Part shown: positions 36,263 to 45,662 of the stretch, in pieces
Numbering within the stretch: position 1 is the stretch's first letter
Layout of the letters: every line of letters begins with the position of its first letter
Source of the DNA: Geothrix campi
GTDB lineage: Bacteria; Acidobacteriota; Holophagae; Holophagales; Holophagaceae
Direction of reading: 5' to 3'
Assembly: GCF_024609265.1 (NCBI RefSeq)
Contig: NZ_JANHMP010000001.1
Span: 682,001 to 746,000 of the forward strand
DNA length: 64,000 nt
Position numbers and translations under genes: made by a program
The notes under the pieces: model-generated
Databases searched by the model: none
What the model was told of the DNA's origin: nothing
Seen by the model: the letters and a program-made list of their open reading frames with translations, nothing else

Positions 36263-36312
36263 GGTGCCTACCTTCCAAAATGGTGCCTACTTTCTTTTCG
36301 ATCGTAAGCACC
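36263..36312. promoter_or_regulatory. Repeated/palindromic ggtgcctac boxes: candidate HxlR operator
   Basis: The 9-base box ggtgcctac occurs at 36263-36271 and again at 36282-36290. A third, inverted copy with one change (gtaagcacc) is at 36304-36312, forming a near-perfect palindrome with the second box around a 13-base spacer. The region lies between the divergent HxlR-like and flavodoxin-like genes, exactly where an autoregulator should bind. Confidence 0.65.
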
Positions 36313-36365
36313 TAAAGTTTGGATCACGGGCCGAACGAATGCAAGTGCCCGAAAAGGAGACAAGG

Positions 36366-36917
36366 ATGACCCGAATCGCCATCGTGTTCCACAGCGGCTA
36401 TGGCCACACCAGGGTGGTGGCGGAGAGCGTGAAGGCTGGCGCCGAAACCATCCCCGGCGCCAAGGTCCTGCTCATTCCAGTCGAGGAAATCGACGCCCAC
36501 TGGGCCGACCTCGAAGCCGCGGATGCCATCGTCTTCGGCAGCCCCACCTACATGGGCAACGTCAGCGGTCCCTTCAAGACCTTCATGGACGCCAGCTCGA
36601 AGCCCTGGTTCGAGCGGAAGTGGAAGGACAAGCTGGCCGCCGGCTTCACCATCAGCGGCAGCCCCAGCGGCGACAAGCTGAACACCCTCCAGTCCCTGAT
36701 GATCTTCGCCATGCAGCACGGCATGGTCTGGATCGGCAATGCCGAGATGCCTGGCAATGAGGAGGGCATCAACCGCCTTGGCAGCTTCACGGGCCTCATG
36801 GCCCAGGCTGGCCAGGTGGCTCCCGACGTCGAACCCAATCTGGCCGATCGCAAGAGCGCCGAGTTCCTGGGCCAGCGCATCGCCTCCGCCGCCACCCGCT
36901 GGGCCAAGGGCGCCTGA
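36366..36917 (+). CDS. Flavodoxin-family NAD(P)H:quinone oxidoreductase-like protein
   Basis: A 183-residue FMN-binding protein of the WrbA/NADPH-dependent FMN reductase type. The phosphate loop reads FHSGYGHTRVVAESV, a WrbA-like pattern, followed by DAIVFGSPTYMGNVSGPFK and a second flavin-contact region. The family reduces quinones by two electrons and is frequently under redox-sensing regulators, as its divergent HxlR neighbour suggests here. ATG 36366 follows an AAGGAG site. Confidence 0.88.
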   Translation: MTRIAIVFHSGYGHTRVVAESVKAGAETIPGAKVLLIPVEEIDAHWADLEAADAIVFGSPTYMGNVSGPFKTFMDASSKPWFERKWKDKLAAGFTISGSPSGDKLNTLQSLMIFAMQHGMVWIGNAEMPGNEEGINRLGSFTGLMAQAGQVAPDVEPNLADRKSAEFLGQRIASAATRWAKGA

Positions 36918-36968
36918 TCACCCTCCGGACCCCGCGCAGGCAAGACCGCCTGAGATTGTCATGACCGG

Positions 36969-37002
36969 AAACCCTTCCGGATCCGTTAATCTGGAAGGGT
37001 TT
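36969..37002. other. 10-bp inverted repeat before the thioredoxin gene
   Basis: Bases 36969-36978 (aaacccttcc) pair perfectly with 36993-37002 (ggaagggttt) around a 14-base loop. It lies 52 bases after the flavodoxin-like stop and ends 16 bases before the thioredoxin ATG, so it could end the upstream transcript or regulate the downstream one. Without a T-run the choice is open. Confidence 0.4.
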
Positions 37003-37017
37003 CGCAGGAGCACTCGA

Positions 37018-37338
37018 ATGTCCGACCTCATCCAGCACCTGACCGACCAGACCTTCGCCGAGGCTGTGGCCCATGGCTACACCGTGGTGGATTTCTGGGC
37101 TCCCTGGTGTGCACCCTGCCGCGAGCTGGCCCCCATCACCGAGACCCTGGCTGCAGAGTTCAAGGGGAAGATCGGCTTCGCCAAGCTGAACGTGGATGAT
37201 TTCACACCGCTTTCCGAGCAGTACGATGTCCTCAGCATGCCGACCCTGGTGATCTTCAAGGATGGCCAGGCTCTGGATCGCATCGTCGGGTCCCTGCCCA
37301 TCGACCAGCTGCGAACCCGCCTCCAGCAAGCCATTTAA
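37018..37338 (+). CDS. Thioredoxin
   Basis: Cytosolic dithiol-disulfide carrier of 106 residues. The active site is WCAPC (Trp30, Cys31, Cys34), a variant of the classical WCGPC with Ala for Gly; the buried Asp (VVDFW) and cis-proline (SMPTLVIF) are in place, and the fold length is normal. The nitroreductase gene follows after 30 bases, and together with the flavodoxin-like and aldo/keto reductase genes it forms a redox-oriented group. ATG 37018 has an AGGAG site. Confidence 0.96.
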   Translation: MSDLIQHLTDQTFAEAVAHGYTVVDFWAPWCAPCRELAPITETLAAEFKGKIGFAKLNVDDFTPLSEQYDVLSMPTLVIFKDGQALDRIVGSLPIDQLRTRLQQAI

Positions 37339-37368
37339 CATCATCTCCACCCCGAATCTGAGGCACCC

Positions 37369-38019
37369 ATGAGCACCATCTCCGGCGAAAGCCTGCTCCA
37401 ACAGCTGACCTGGCGCTATGCCACCAAGAAGTTCGACTCCTCGAAGAAGATCTCCGCGGCTGACTGGGCCGTGATCGAACAGGCCCTGGTCCTCACGCCC
37501 TCCAGCTACGGGCTCCAACCCTGGAAGTTCATCGTGGTCACGGACCCCGCCCTCAAGACGAAGCTCCGTCCCGCCTCCTGGAACCAGTCCCAGGTGGAGG
37601 ACTGCAGCCACCTGGTGGTCCTCACCGCCAAGCAGGACATCACCGAAGCCGATGTGGACCGCTTCATCGCCCGCATCGTCGAGGTGCGCGGCGCCACCGT
37701 CGAAAGCCTAGCCGGCTACAAGGGCTACATGGTGGGCGACCTGGTGAAGGGCTCCCGGCACGCCATCATCCAGGAATGGGCCGCCCGCCAGACCTACATC
37801 GCCCTGGGCAACCTCATGACCTCCGCCGCCCTGCTCGGTGTGGACGCCTGCCCCTTCGAGGGCATCGAGCCTGCCAAGTACGACGAGATCCTGGGCCTAA
37901 AGGGCTCTGGCTTTACCACCATCAGCGCCTGCCCCCTGGGCTACCGCGCAGCGGACGACAAGTACGCCAGCGTTCCCAAGGTGCGCTTCGAGGCCAAGGT
38001 CGTCGTCGAGCACCGCTGA
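37369..38019 (+). CDS. Nitroreductase-family NAD(P)H-dependent oxidoreductase
   Basis: A 216-residue FMN-dependent oxidoreductase of the NfsB/NfnB type, probably reducing nitro compounds or quinones. It shows the family segments WRYATKKFDSSKKIS, LTPSSYGLQPWKFIVV (flavin contact), DCSHLVVLTAK, ARQTYIALGNLMTSAALLG and CPFEGIEPAKYDEIL, with LGYRAADDKYA near the end. Length fits a homodimeric nitroreductase. It is preceded by thioredoxin and followed by a long intergenic hairpin. Confidence 0.93.
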   Translation: MSTISGESLLQQLTWRYATKKFDSSKKISAADWAVIEQALVLTPSSYGLQPWKFIVVTDPALKTKLRPASWNQSQVEDCSHLVVLTAKQDITEADVDRFIARIVEVRGATVESLAGYKGYMVGDLVKGSRHAIIQEWAARQTYIALGNLMTSAALLGVDACPFEGIEPAKYDEILGLKGSGFTTISACPLGYRAADDKYASVPKVRFEAKVVVEHR

Positions 38020-38032
38020 GCGGAAAAACACT

Positions 38033-38120
38033 CGCAGAGAGCCGCCGAGGAGGCGGAGGATGCAGAGGTGAAGGAAATGCCTTCCTCTGCGACCTCCGCC
38101 TTCTCATGCTCTTCTCTGCG
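38033..38120. repeat. 88-base intergenic hairpin with cgcagag/ctctgcg boxes
   Basis: The 148-base gap between the nitroreductase and aldo/keto reductase genes contains an imperfect palindrome: 38033-38040 pairs with 38113-38120, 38052-38059 with 38093-38100, 38062-38068 with 38084-38090, and 38071-38074 with 38080-38083, around an aaatg loop. Repeated cgcagag/ctctgcg elements give it the look of a dispersed palindromic (REP/MITE-like) sequence rather than a simple terminator. Confidence 0.7.
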
Positions 38121-38167
38121 GAAGTGGTTCTTCCCGCGGCATTCCCTCTTCATCCAAGGAGATCCCC

Positions 38168-39157
<990 letters not shown>

Positions 39158-39180
39158 AGCATCGAAGGAACGGAGGGTTC

Positions 39181-40041
39181 ATGGCCCGACGTACCGATGC
39201 CCATCCCGACAACGTTCCTGGTTCCTTCTTCGTGGACCGTACCTGCATCGACTGCGGTACCTGCTATCAGTTCGCGCCCGGTACCTTCGCGGATGGCGGC
39301 GACCACGCGAAGGTGTACGCCCAGCCCGACGATCCCACGGCGCGGTTGCGGGCCTCGATGGCCTTGGTGGCCTGCCCGGTGGGCTCCATCGGCACCAGCG
39401 ACAAGGCCGACCTGCCGGTTGCCGCCCGCGCCTTCCCCTACCCGCTGGCCGAGGATGTCTTCTTCTGTGGCTATACCAGCGAGAAGAGCTTCGGCGCCTG
39501 GAGCTACCTGATCCGCCGCCCAGCAGGCAACGTCCTGATGGATTCCCCCCGCGCCGCCGAACCGCTCATGAAGAACCTGGAGGCCGTGGGTGGGGTGACG
39601 ATGCTCGTGCTCAGCCACCAGGACGATGTGGCGGACCACGCCGCGTATCGGGCACGGTTCGGCTGCGAACGCGTCATGCACCGGGCGGACGGCTTCACCG
39701 GCCTGGAACACCTGGTGGACGGCCATGAACCCATCCTGCTGGCGGAGGATCTGCTGCTGATCCCCACCCCGGGCCACACCGCCGGGAGCATCTGCCTGCT
39801 GTATCGCGATTTCCTCTTCACCGGGGACCACCTCTGGTGGAACCCGGACAAGGGGCGCCTGTCCGCGTCCCGAACCTACAACTGGCATTCCTGGGAGCAG
39901 CAGCTTGACAGTCTGGAAAGGCTGCTCGACTTCGAATTCACCTGGGTGCTGCCTGGTCATGGCAGCATCCACCACGCCGAAAATCCGGCCGTCATGAGGG
40001 CTGAGCTGAAACGGGCCATCCTGGCCCTCAAAGGCTCTTGA
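39181..40041 (+). CDS. Ferredoxin domain fused to metallo-beta-lactamase-fold hydrolase
   Basis: A 286-residue two-domain protein. Residues about 18-75 are a single [4Fe-4S]-type ferredoxin module (TCIDCGTCYQFAPG and ACPVGSIG). The remainder is a metallo-beta-lactamase fold with SHQDDVADHAAY in place of the usual HxHxDH, PTPGHTAGSI, FTGDHLWW and VLPGHGSIHH. The altered first motif (H-x-D-D-x-x-D-H) is seen in a plant/cyanobacterial-type subgroup. A redox or sulfur-related hydrolase is plausible; the substrate is unknown. ATG 39181 follows cgGAGGgttc. Confidence 0.9.
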   Translation: MARRTDAHPDNVPGSFFVDRTCIDCGTCYQFAPGTFADGGDHAKVYAQPDDPTARLRASMALVACPVGSIGTSDKADLPVAARAFPYPLAEDVFFCGYTSEKSFGAWSYLIRRPAGNVLMDSPRAAEPLMKNLEAVGGVTMLVLSHQDDVADHAAYRARFGCERVMHRADGFTGLEHLVDGHEPILLAEDLLLIPTPGHTAGSICLLYRDFLFTGDHLWWNPDKGRLSASRTYNWHSWEQQLDSLERLLDFEFTWVLPGHGSIHHAENPAVMRAELKRAILALKGS

Positions 40042-40092
40042 TCGCCGTCTCGTGCAGGCCGTGGGAGACTAGGGGCCCCGTCGGAGTCCCCC

Positions 40093-41757
40093 ATGACCAC
40101 CGCCTCTGAAGCCCCCATCGTCACCGCCCCCCGCGGCACCCATCTGCACTGCAAAGGCTGGGTGCAGGAAGCGGCGCTGCGCATGCTCATGAACAACCTC
40201 GATCCGGAAGTGGCCGAGCGGCCCGAGGATCTGGTGGTCTACGGGGGCTTGGGCAAGGCCGCCCGCAACTGGGACTGCTTCCATGCCATCGTGAAGGAGC
40301 TGAAGCACCTGGCCGATGACGAAACCCTGCTGGTGCAGAGCGGCAAGCCAGTCGGGGTGGTGAAGACCCATCCCGACGCGCCTCGCGTGCTCATCGCCAA
40401 CTCCAACCTGGTGCCGAAGTGGGCCACCTGGGAACACTTCCGCGAGCTCGATCAGAAGGGCCTGATGATGTACGGCCAGATGACCGCCGGCAGCTGGATC
40501 TACATCGGCAGCCAGGGCATCGTGCAGGGCACCTACGAAACCTTCGCCGAGGCCGCGCGCCAGCATTTCAACGGCACCCTCGCCGGCACCTGGACCCTGA
40601 CCGCCGGCCTGGGCGGAATGGGGGGCGCCCAGCCCTTGTCTGTGACCATGAACGGTGGCGTAGCTCTTTGCATCGAGGTGGATCAGACCCGCATCCAGAA
40701 GCGCCTGGACACCCGCTACCTGGACGAATGGACCGACAACCTGGACACGGCCATGGCCCTGGTCCAGCAGTACGTGGATGCCCACGAGGCCCGCAGCATC
40801 GGCCTGCTGGGCAACGCCGCGGAGCTCCTGCCCGAGCTCCTCAAACGCGGGTTCCAGCCCGACCTGGTCACCGACCAGACCAGTGCCCACGACGAATACA
40901 ACGGCTACATCCCCGCCGGGCTCTCGCTGGAACAGGCGGCCGTGATGCGGAAGAACGAACCCGAGGCCTATGTGCAGCGGGCGCTCTCGTCCATGCGCAC
41001 CCACGTGGAAGCCATGATCGAGTTCCAGCGCCGCGGTGCTGTCACCTTCGACTACGGCAACAACATCCGGGCCCAGGCCCAGCGCGCCGGCTGCGAGAAC
41101 GCCTTCGCCTTCCCCGGCTTCGTGCCGGCCTTCATCCGGCCCCTCTTCTGCAAGGGCATCGGCCCCTTCCGCTGGGCGGCCCTGTCGGGCGATCCCGAGG
41201 ACATCGCCGTCACCGACGCCGCCATGATGGAGCTGTTTCCTGAGAACGAAGGCATGATCCGCTGGCTCAAGGCCGCCAAGGAGAAGATCGCCTTCCAGGG
41301 CCTGCCCGCCCGCATTTGCTGGATCGGCGCCGGCGAGCGCCACCTCGCGGGCCTGAAATTCAACGAGCTGGTGCGTACGGGTAAGGTGAAGGCACCCATC
41401 GTCATCGGCCGTGACCACCTGGATAGCGGCAGCGTGGCCAGCCCCAACCGCGAGACCGAGGGCATGAAGGACGGGTCCGATGCCGTCAGCGATTGGCCGC
41501 TGCTCAACGCCATGACTGCCGTGGGAGGTGGCGCCTCCTGGGTGAGCTTCCACCATGGCGGCGGCGTGGGCATGGGCTACAGCCAGCACAGCGGCGTGGT
41601 CATCGTGGCCGACGGCACCGAGCGCGCGGACCGCTGCATCGCCCGGGTCCTCTGGAACGACCCCGCCATGGGCGTCTTCCGCCATGCGGATGCCGGCTAC
41701 GAGACCGCCCGCGCGCACGCCGAAACCATCGGCCTGCACATTCCCATGAAAGGGTGA
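40093..41757 (+). CDS. hutU: Urocanate hydratase
   Basis: Converts urocanate to imidazolone propionate in histidine degradation, using tightly bound NAD+. The 554-residue protein has the family hallmarks [32 protein letters not shown]-like [51 protein letters not shown] and the active-site region [13 protein letters not shown]. Length is normal. No hutH, hutI or hutG is in the neighbourhood, so here it stands alone. The start ATG 40093 is 51 bases after the preceding gene. Confidence 0.97.
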   Translation: MTTASEAPIVTAPRGTHLHCKGWVQEAALRMLMNNLDPEVAERPEDLVVYGGLGKAARNWDCFHAIVKELKHLADDETLLVQSGKPVGVVKTHPDAPRVLIANSNLVPKWATWEHFRELDQKGLMMYGQMTAGSWIYIGSQGIVQGTYETFAEAARQHFNGTLAGTWTLTAGLGGMGGAQPLSVTMNGGVALCIEVDQTRIQKRLDTRYLDEWTDNLDTAMALVQQYVDAHEARSIGLLGNAAELLPELLKRGFQPDLVTDQTSAHDEYNGYIPAGLSLEQAAVMRKNEPEAYVQRALSSMRTHVEAMIEFQRRGAVTFDYGNNIRAQAQRAGCENAFAFPGFVPAFIRPLFCKGIGPFRWAALSGDPEDIAVTDAAMMELFPENEGMIRWLKAAKEKIAFQGLPARICWIGAGERHLAGLKFNELVRTGKVKAPIVIGRDHLDSGSVASPNRETEGMKDGSDAVSDWPLLNAMTAVGGGASWVSFHHGGGVGMGYSQHSGVVIVADGTERADRCIARVLWNDPAMGVFRHADAGYETARAHAETIGLHIPMKG

Positions 41758-41838
41758 CGACCTGCCCTGAGTGTCGGCCTGAGCGTCGGATGCCTCGGCT
41801 CGTGCGGTAAGCTGTCGGCTTCCCCTGTCGAGGTATCC

Positions 41839-44568
41839 ATGGCTGTCCGCCATCCGCGTCTGCTGCCCGCCCTCCTGCTCTGCGCCTCGCTGACTGCCGG
41901 CCTGAAAACCAAGGCGCCCGCCCCTGCCCCGAAAGCCCAGGTCCCGACCGTGGATGCGACCCGTCTGGCGGCCCTGAAGGCCCGCAGCATCGGCCCGGCC
42001 ATCATGGGCGGCCGGGTCTCCGAGATCGCCGTGGATCCGGTGAATCCCGACACCTTCTACGTGGGTCTGGCCACCGGAGGCGTCTGGAAGACTGCGAACG
42101 CGGGCGCCACCTTCTCCCCCCTCTTCGACAAACAACCCGTTCAATCCATTGGGGCCGTGGCTGTGGCCCCTTCGGATCCGAAGGTGCTGTGGGTCGGAAC
42201 AGGAGAGGCCAACGATCGCAACAGCTCCGGCTGGGGCAACGGCGTCTACCGCTCCATGGATGGTGGCGCCACCTGGGCCCGTGCGGGTCTGGAAGGCAGC
42301 ATGGCCATCCCGCGCATCGTGGTGCATCCCACCGACCCTGCCACCGCCTGGGTGGCGGTGATGGGCGACCTGTGGAATCCCGGCGGCGAGCGGGGCCTCT
42401 TCAAGACCACCGATGCGGGGAAGACCTGGAAGGCCGTCCTGAAGGCCCCTGGAAGCCTGGGTACCCGCGTGGGCTGCGGAGAGGTGGTTCTGGACCCCTC
42501 GGCCCCGGACACCCTCTATGCCACCCTCTACGCACGGCAGCGCACGCCCTGGTCCTTCAGCTATGGCCTCGCCGCTTCGGAGGGGCGGGATGTCGGCGGC
42601 ATCTACCGGAGCACCGACGGCGGCACCACTTGGCGCAAGCTCGAAAAGGGCCTGCCCACGCTCACCGGCCGCATCGGCCTGGATGTCTCCCGCAGCAACC
42701 CAAAGGTCGTGATGGCGGTGATCCAGAGCGACCAGGGCGGCACCGTGGGCATTGACGACCTCCTGAGCCGCGCCGGCGGCGTGTTCCGCTCCGAAGATGG
42801 TGGGGACAGCTGGACCCGCATGAACGCGCTGAATCCACGGCCCTTCTACTTCAGTCAGATCCGCATCGATCCGGTGAATCCGCAGCGGGTCTACGTGGCC
42901 GGCTACATGCTGCATGTCTCCGACAATGGTGGCCGCAGCTTCCGGGAAGATCTCTTCGGCAAGGTCCACTCGGACTGCCACGCCCTGGCCTTCCCCAAGG
43001 CGGATCCCCCGAAGGCGGAACCGCCCGCGCCGGGAGAGCCGGAGCTGCCTCCGGTCACCTCACGGCTGCTGCTGGGCACGGACGGTGGGGTCTATCAGAG
43101 CTACGAGGCCGGCCAAGCCTGGCTCCACTTGAACAGCATCCCCGCCGGTCAGTTCTATCGCATCACCCTCGATGACAGCGTGCCGTACCGCATCGCCGGG
43201 GGGCTCCAGGACAACCTCAACTGGGTGGGCCCCAGCCGCACCCGGTCCAAGGAGGGGATCCTCAACTCCGATTGGACCAACATCGGCGGCGGCGATGGCT
43301 TTTCCTGCGCCTTCGATCCCCAGGACCGCGACCTGATCTACGCCGAAAGCCAGGAGGGCATGCTGCACCGCTTCAATCTCCGCACGGGGGAGTTGAAGGC
43401 GCTGCGACCCAACCCCGCCGAGGGTCAGCCTGCTTTCCGCTTCAACTGGAACGCGCCCCTCTTCGGCAGTCGCCACGACAAGGGCGCTCTCTACCTGGCT
43501 GGTAACCGGGTCTTCCGCCTGACGGAGCGCGGGGAGAACTGGAAAGTCATCAGCCCCGACCTTTCCACCAAGGATCCCCAGAAGACCACCGCCACGGGCA
43601 GCGGTGCGGAAACCTACGGTGTGGTGTACACCCTGGCCGAATCGCCCGTGAAGGCGGGGCTCCTCTGGGCCGGCACTGACGATGGCAAACTCTGGATCAC
43701 CGAAGACGACGGGAACCATTGGACCGATCTCAGCGCGTTCGTGCCCGCCCCCGCCCGGGGCCAGTGGGTGAGCCGCATTGAGCCCGGGGGCCGGGATCCC
43801 AAGGTGGCCTACCTCGCCGTGGATGCCCACCGGGCAGGCCTCTACGCCCCTCTGGTCTACCGTACGGCCGATGGCGGGCGAACCTGGCAAAGCCTCGCAG
43901 CCGACCTGCCTCCGGACGTCCCCGTGAAAGTGGTTCGGGAGGATCCGGTGAATCCCGATCTGCTCTATGCGGGCACGGAGTCTGGCCTGTACGCGAGCCT
44001 GGACCGGGGCGCCGCCTGGGTGAAGCTGGGCGGCCTGCCGGCCGTGGCCGTGGACGATGTTCAGATCCAGCCCCGGGAGCACGATCTCGTCATCGCCACC
44101 CATGGCCGCAGCCTGTACGTGCTGGATGACATCGCTCCCCTGGAGGCCCTCACGGCCGAAGTCAGCGCCAAGCCGGTAGACCTCTTCCCCGTGCGGCCCG
44201 TGCAGGGTGCCTATCTGCTACCCGGTTGGGAGGAGTCCGCCGGCAAGGGGATCTACCGCGGAGAGAACCCGCCGGAGGGCGCGCTTATCACCTACTGGAT
44301 CCGCGATCTGGGCGATGAAGCTCCCACTCTGTCCATCACCAACGCCGAAGGCCAGCCCGTGGCCACGTTCCCCTTGCCCCGCACGCCGGGGCTGGGCCGG
44401 GTGGCCTGGAACCTGCGTCCGACCAAGACTCTGCTCACCGAGTACGGCGGCCTGGGCCCCGACAAGTTCGTGCGCCCCGGCACCTACACTGCCACCCTGA
44501 CTCTGGGTGCCGTCAAAGTGCAGCAGAAGGTCCAGGTCACCATCGCCACCGGCATTGAAACCCGCTGA
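41839..44568 (+). CDS. Exported BNR/Asp-box (sortilin-like) beta-propeller protein
   Basis: A 909-residue exported protein with a Sec signal peptide (RLLPALLLCASLTAG). It is built from repeated Asp-box/BNR motifs of the type S-x-D-x-G-x-T-W: GVWKTANAGATF, GVYRSMDGGATW, GLFKTTDAGKTW, GIYRSTDGGTTWRK, GVFRSEDGGDSW, and TADGGRTW. Such repeats form beta-propellers; related proteins are annotated as VPS10/sortilin-like or 'glycosyl hydrolase' without proven activity. The C-terminal part (LSITNAEGQPVATFPLPR) may be a beta-sandwich. A role in binding or degrading extracellular polymers is possible but unproven. Confidence 0.88.
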   Translation: MAVRHPRLLPALLLCASLTAGLKTKAPAPAPKAQVPTVDATRLAALKARSIGPAIMGGRVSEIAVDPVNPDTFYVGLATGGVWKTANAGATFSPLFDKQPVQSIGAVAVAPSDPKVLWVGTGEANDRNSSGWGNGVYRSMDGGATWARAGLEGSMAIPRIVVHPTDPATAWVAVMGDLWNPGGERGLFKTTDAGKTWKAVLKAPGSLGTRVGCGEVVLDPSAPDTLYATLYARQRTPWSFSYGLAASEGRDVGGIYRSTDGGTTWRKLEKGLPTLTGRIGLDVSRSNPKVVMAVIQSDQGGTVGIDDLLSRAGGVFRSEDGGDSWTRMNALNPRPFYFSQIRIDPVNPQRVYVAGYMLHVSDNGGRSFREDLFGKVHSDCHALAFPKADPPKAEPPAPGEPELPPVTSRLLLGTDGGVYQSYEAGQAWLHLNSIPAGQFYRITLDDSVPYRIAGGLQDNLNWVGPSRTRSKEGILNSDWTNIGGGDGFSCAFDPQDRDLIYAESQEGMLHRFNLRTGELKALRPNPAEGQPAFRFNWNAPLFGSRHDKGALYLAGNRVFRLTERGENWKVISPDLSTKDPQKTTATGSGAETYGVVYTLAESPVKAGLLWAGTDDGKLWITEDDGNHWTDLSAFVPAPARGQWVSRIEPGGRDPKVAYLAVDAHRAGLYAPLVYRTADGGRTWQSLAADLPPDVPVKVVREDPVNPDLLYAGTESGLYASLDRGAAWVKLGGLPAVAVDDVQIQPREHDLVIATHGRSLYVLDDIAPLEALTAEVSAKPVDLFPVRPVQGAYLLPGWEESAGKGIYRGENPPEGALITYWIRDLGDEAPTLSITNAEGQPVATFPLPRTPGLGRVAWNLRPTKTLLTEYGGLGPDKFVRPGTYTATLTLGAVKVQQKVQVTIATGIETR

Positions 44569-44586
44569 CAGCCCCGGAGAGGATCC

Positions 44587-44985
44587 ATGTCCCGCCCTTG
44601 CCCCTGCACCTCCAAGAAACCCTACGACCGCTGCTGCGGCCCCTTCCACGCGGGCACCGCCACACCGGAGACCGCCGAACTCCTCATGCGCTCCCGTTTC
44701 TCCGCCTACGCCCTCGGCAAGGTCGATTACCTGATCTCCACCCGCCCCGAAGCCAAGCGTGCCGAGGAAAACCGGGAGGAACTGGCCACCTACTGCAAGT
44801 CAGTCAGCTGTGTGGGCCTGAAGATCATCAGCAAGGAGAAGGGTGGCAAGGCCGATGACACCGGCATCGTCACCTTCCACGCCAGCCTCCAGGCCAACGG
44901 CCGCCGCACCCTCCACATCGAAACCAGTACCTTTGCGCGGGAAAATGGCCGCTGGGTCTACGTCGACGGCGTGGTGAAGTCCTGA
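44587..44985 (+). CDS. YchJ-family SEC-C motif protein
   Basis: A 132-residue protein of the YchJ/UPF0225 family. The N-terminus has the zinc-binding SEC-C motif C-x-C-x8-C-C (CPCTSKKPYDRCCGPFH), followed by the NTF2-like domain with LLMRSRFSAYALGKVDYLI and GRWVYVDG at the end. The exact function is unknown; in E. coli-type proteins the SEC-C motif is also found in SecA. It lies 18 bases after the beta-propeller gene, so it may be co-transcribed. Confidence 0.93.
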   Translation: MSRPCPCTSKKPYDRCCGPFHAGTATPETAELLMRSRFSAYALGKVDYLISTRPEAKRAEENREELATYCKSVSCVGLKIISKEKGGKADDTGIVTFHASLQANGRRTLHIETSTFARENGRWVYVDGVVKS

Positions 44986-45012
44986 CCGACTGAGTGCCGG
45001 GGAATGCCTGCC

Positions 45013-45186
45013 TTAGAAGGCCAGGCTGCGCGTGCGCAGTTTGTGCACCAGCAGGCCCAGGGGAATGAAGAAGAGGCGGAGAGCGCGGCTGTGCCGACGG
45101 CGGTCACCCCGGGAACGCATGGCGCGACGCTCGGTTCCAGCTTCGCGGTCGTAGTTCAAGGGGCTCTGACTGGTCCGTCGATTCAT
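45013..45186 (-). CDS. Possible small basic protein (57 aa)
   Basis: A 57-residue open frame starting ATG 45186 with GGGGGGACC upstream. It is strongly basic (many Arg), with a single hydrophobic stretch (ALRLFFIPLGLLVHKL) at the C-terminus. It is the only coding candidate between the YchJ gene and the tandem repeat. It could be a real small membrane-associated or nucleic-acid-binding protein, or a chance frame; there is no homology I recognise. Confidence 0.35.
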   Translation of the reverse strand: MNRRTSQSPLNYDREAGTERRAMRSRGDRRRHSRALRLFFIPLGLLVHKLRTRSLAF

Positions 45187-45310
45187 CTTCGGGTCCCCCC
45201 TCTGATAGAAATATAGGGCAAGAAGGCGGGAGCCGCCCCAAATGGATTTCATCGCGCCGGATTTGCTGGGTTTCGGGGCTTGCGACCTGGGTAGGGGCGC
45301 GGATCCACCC

Positions 45311-45603
45311 CGACTGGATTAGAACTGCGTATGGCTTTGCCAGCCGCCGGTCCCGCTTCGGCGGTCAGAGAAGGGGGCGCCTACCCACTTGAGCGGGATT
45401 CGAACTGCGCCTGGCTTTGCCAGCCGCCGGTCCCGCTTCGGCAGTCAGAGAAAGGGGCGCCTACCCACTTGAGCGGGATTCGAACTGCGCCTGGCTTTGC
45501 CGGCCGCCGGTCCCGCTTCGGCGGTCAGAGAAAGGGGCGCCTACCCACTTGAGCGGGATTCGAACTGCGCCTGGCTTTGCCAGCCGCCGGTCCCGCTTCG
45601 GCG
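45311..45603. repeat. 80-bp tandem repeat, three full copies plus a partial fourth
   Basis: Units start at 45311, 45391, 45471 and 45551 (the last broken off after about 53 bases). Copies 2 and 3 are almost identical; copy 1 is diverged at its left edge. Each unit contains gggattcgaactgcg, and in copies 2-4 outer arms agcggga/tcccgct (for example 45392-45398 and 45431-45437) enclose a small stem ctggc-ttt-gccag. On the minus strand the unit reads GTTCGAATCCC and CTCAAGTGGGTAGG, which resemble tRNA T- and D-loops. There are no spacers, so it is not a CRISPR array. The region holds no coding signal. Confidence 0.9.
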
Positions 45604-45634
45604 TGCCATCTAGGCACGCCTCGGGCGGCCCCAC

Positions 45635-45650
45635 TCGCAGGTTCGAATCC
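45635..45650 (+). other. 16-base copy of the tRNA-Thr T-arm, opposite orientation
   Basis: The sequence tcgcaggttcgaatcc is identical to the T-arm of tRNA-Thr, which is encoded on the other strand at 45716-45731. It may be a remnant of a second tRNA gene or a degenerate attachment-like sequence. It is followed by a short palindrome (aatcccgaagggatt). Confidence 0.55.
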
Positions 45651-45662
45651 CGAAGGGATTCA

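Noticed and set aside
39197-39511. Alternative plus-strand frame within the ferredoxin-MBL gene
   Set aside because: Out of frame with the cluster cysteines and the metallo-beta-lactamase motifs.
40069-42981. 970-codon minus-strand open frame
   Set aside because: It spans hutU and the start of the beta-propeller gene, both well supported on the plus strand; no ribosome binding site or domain.
45311-45603. CRISPR array
   Set aside because: The repeats are 80 bp, directly adjacent, without unique spacers, and no cas genes are present.
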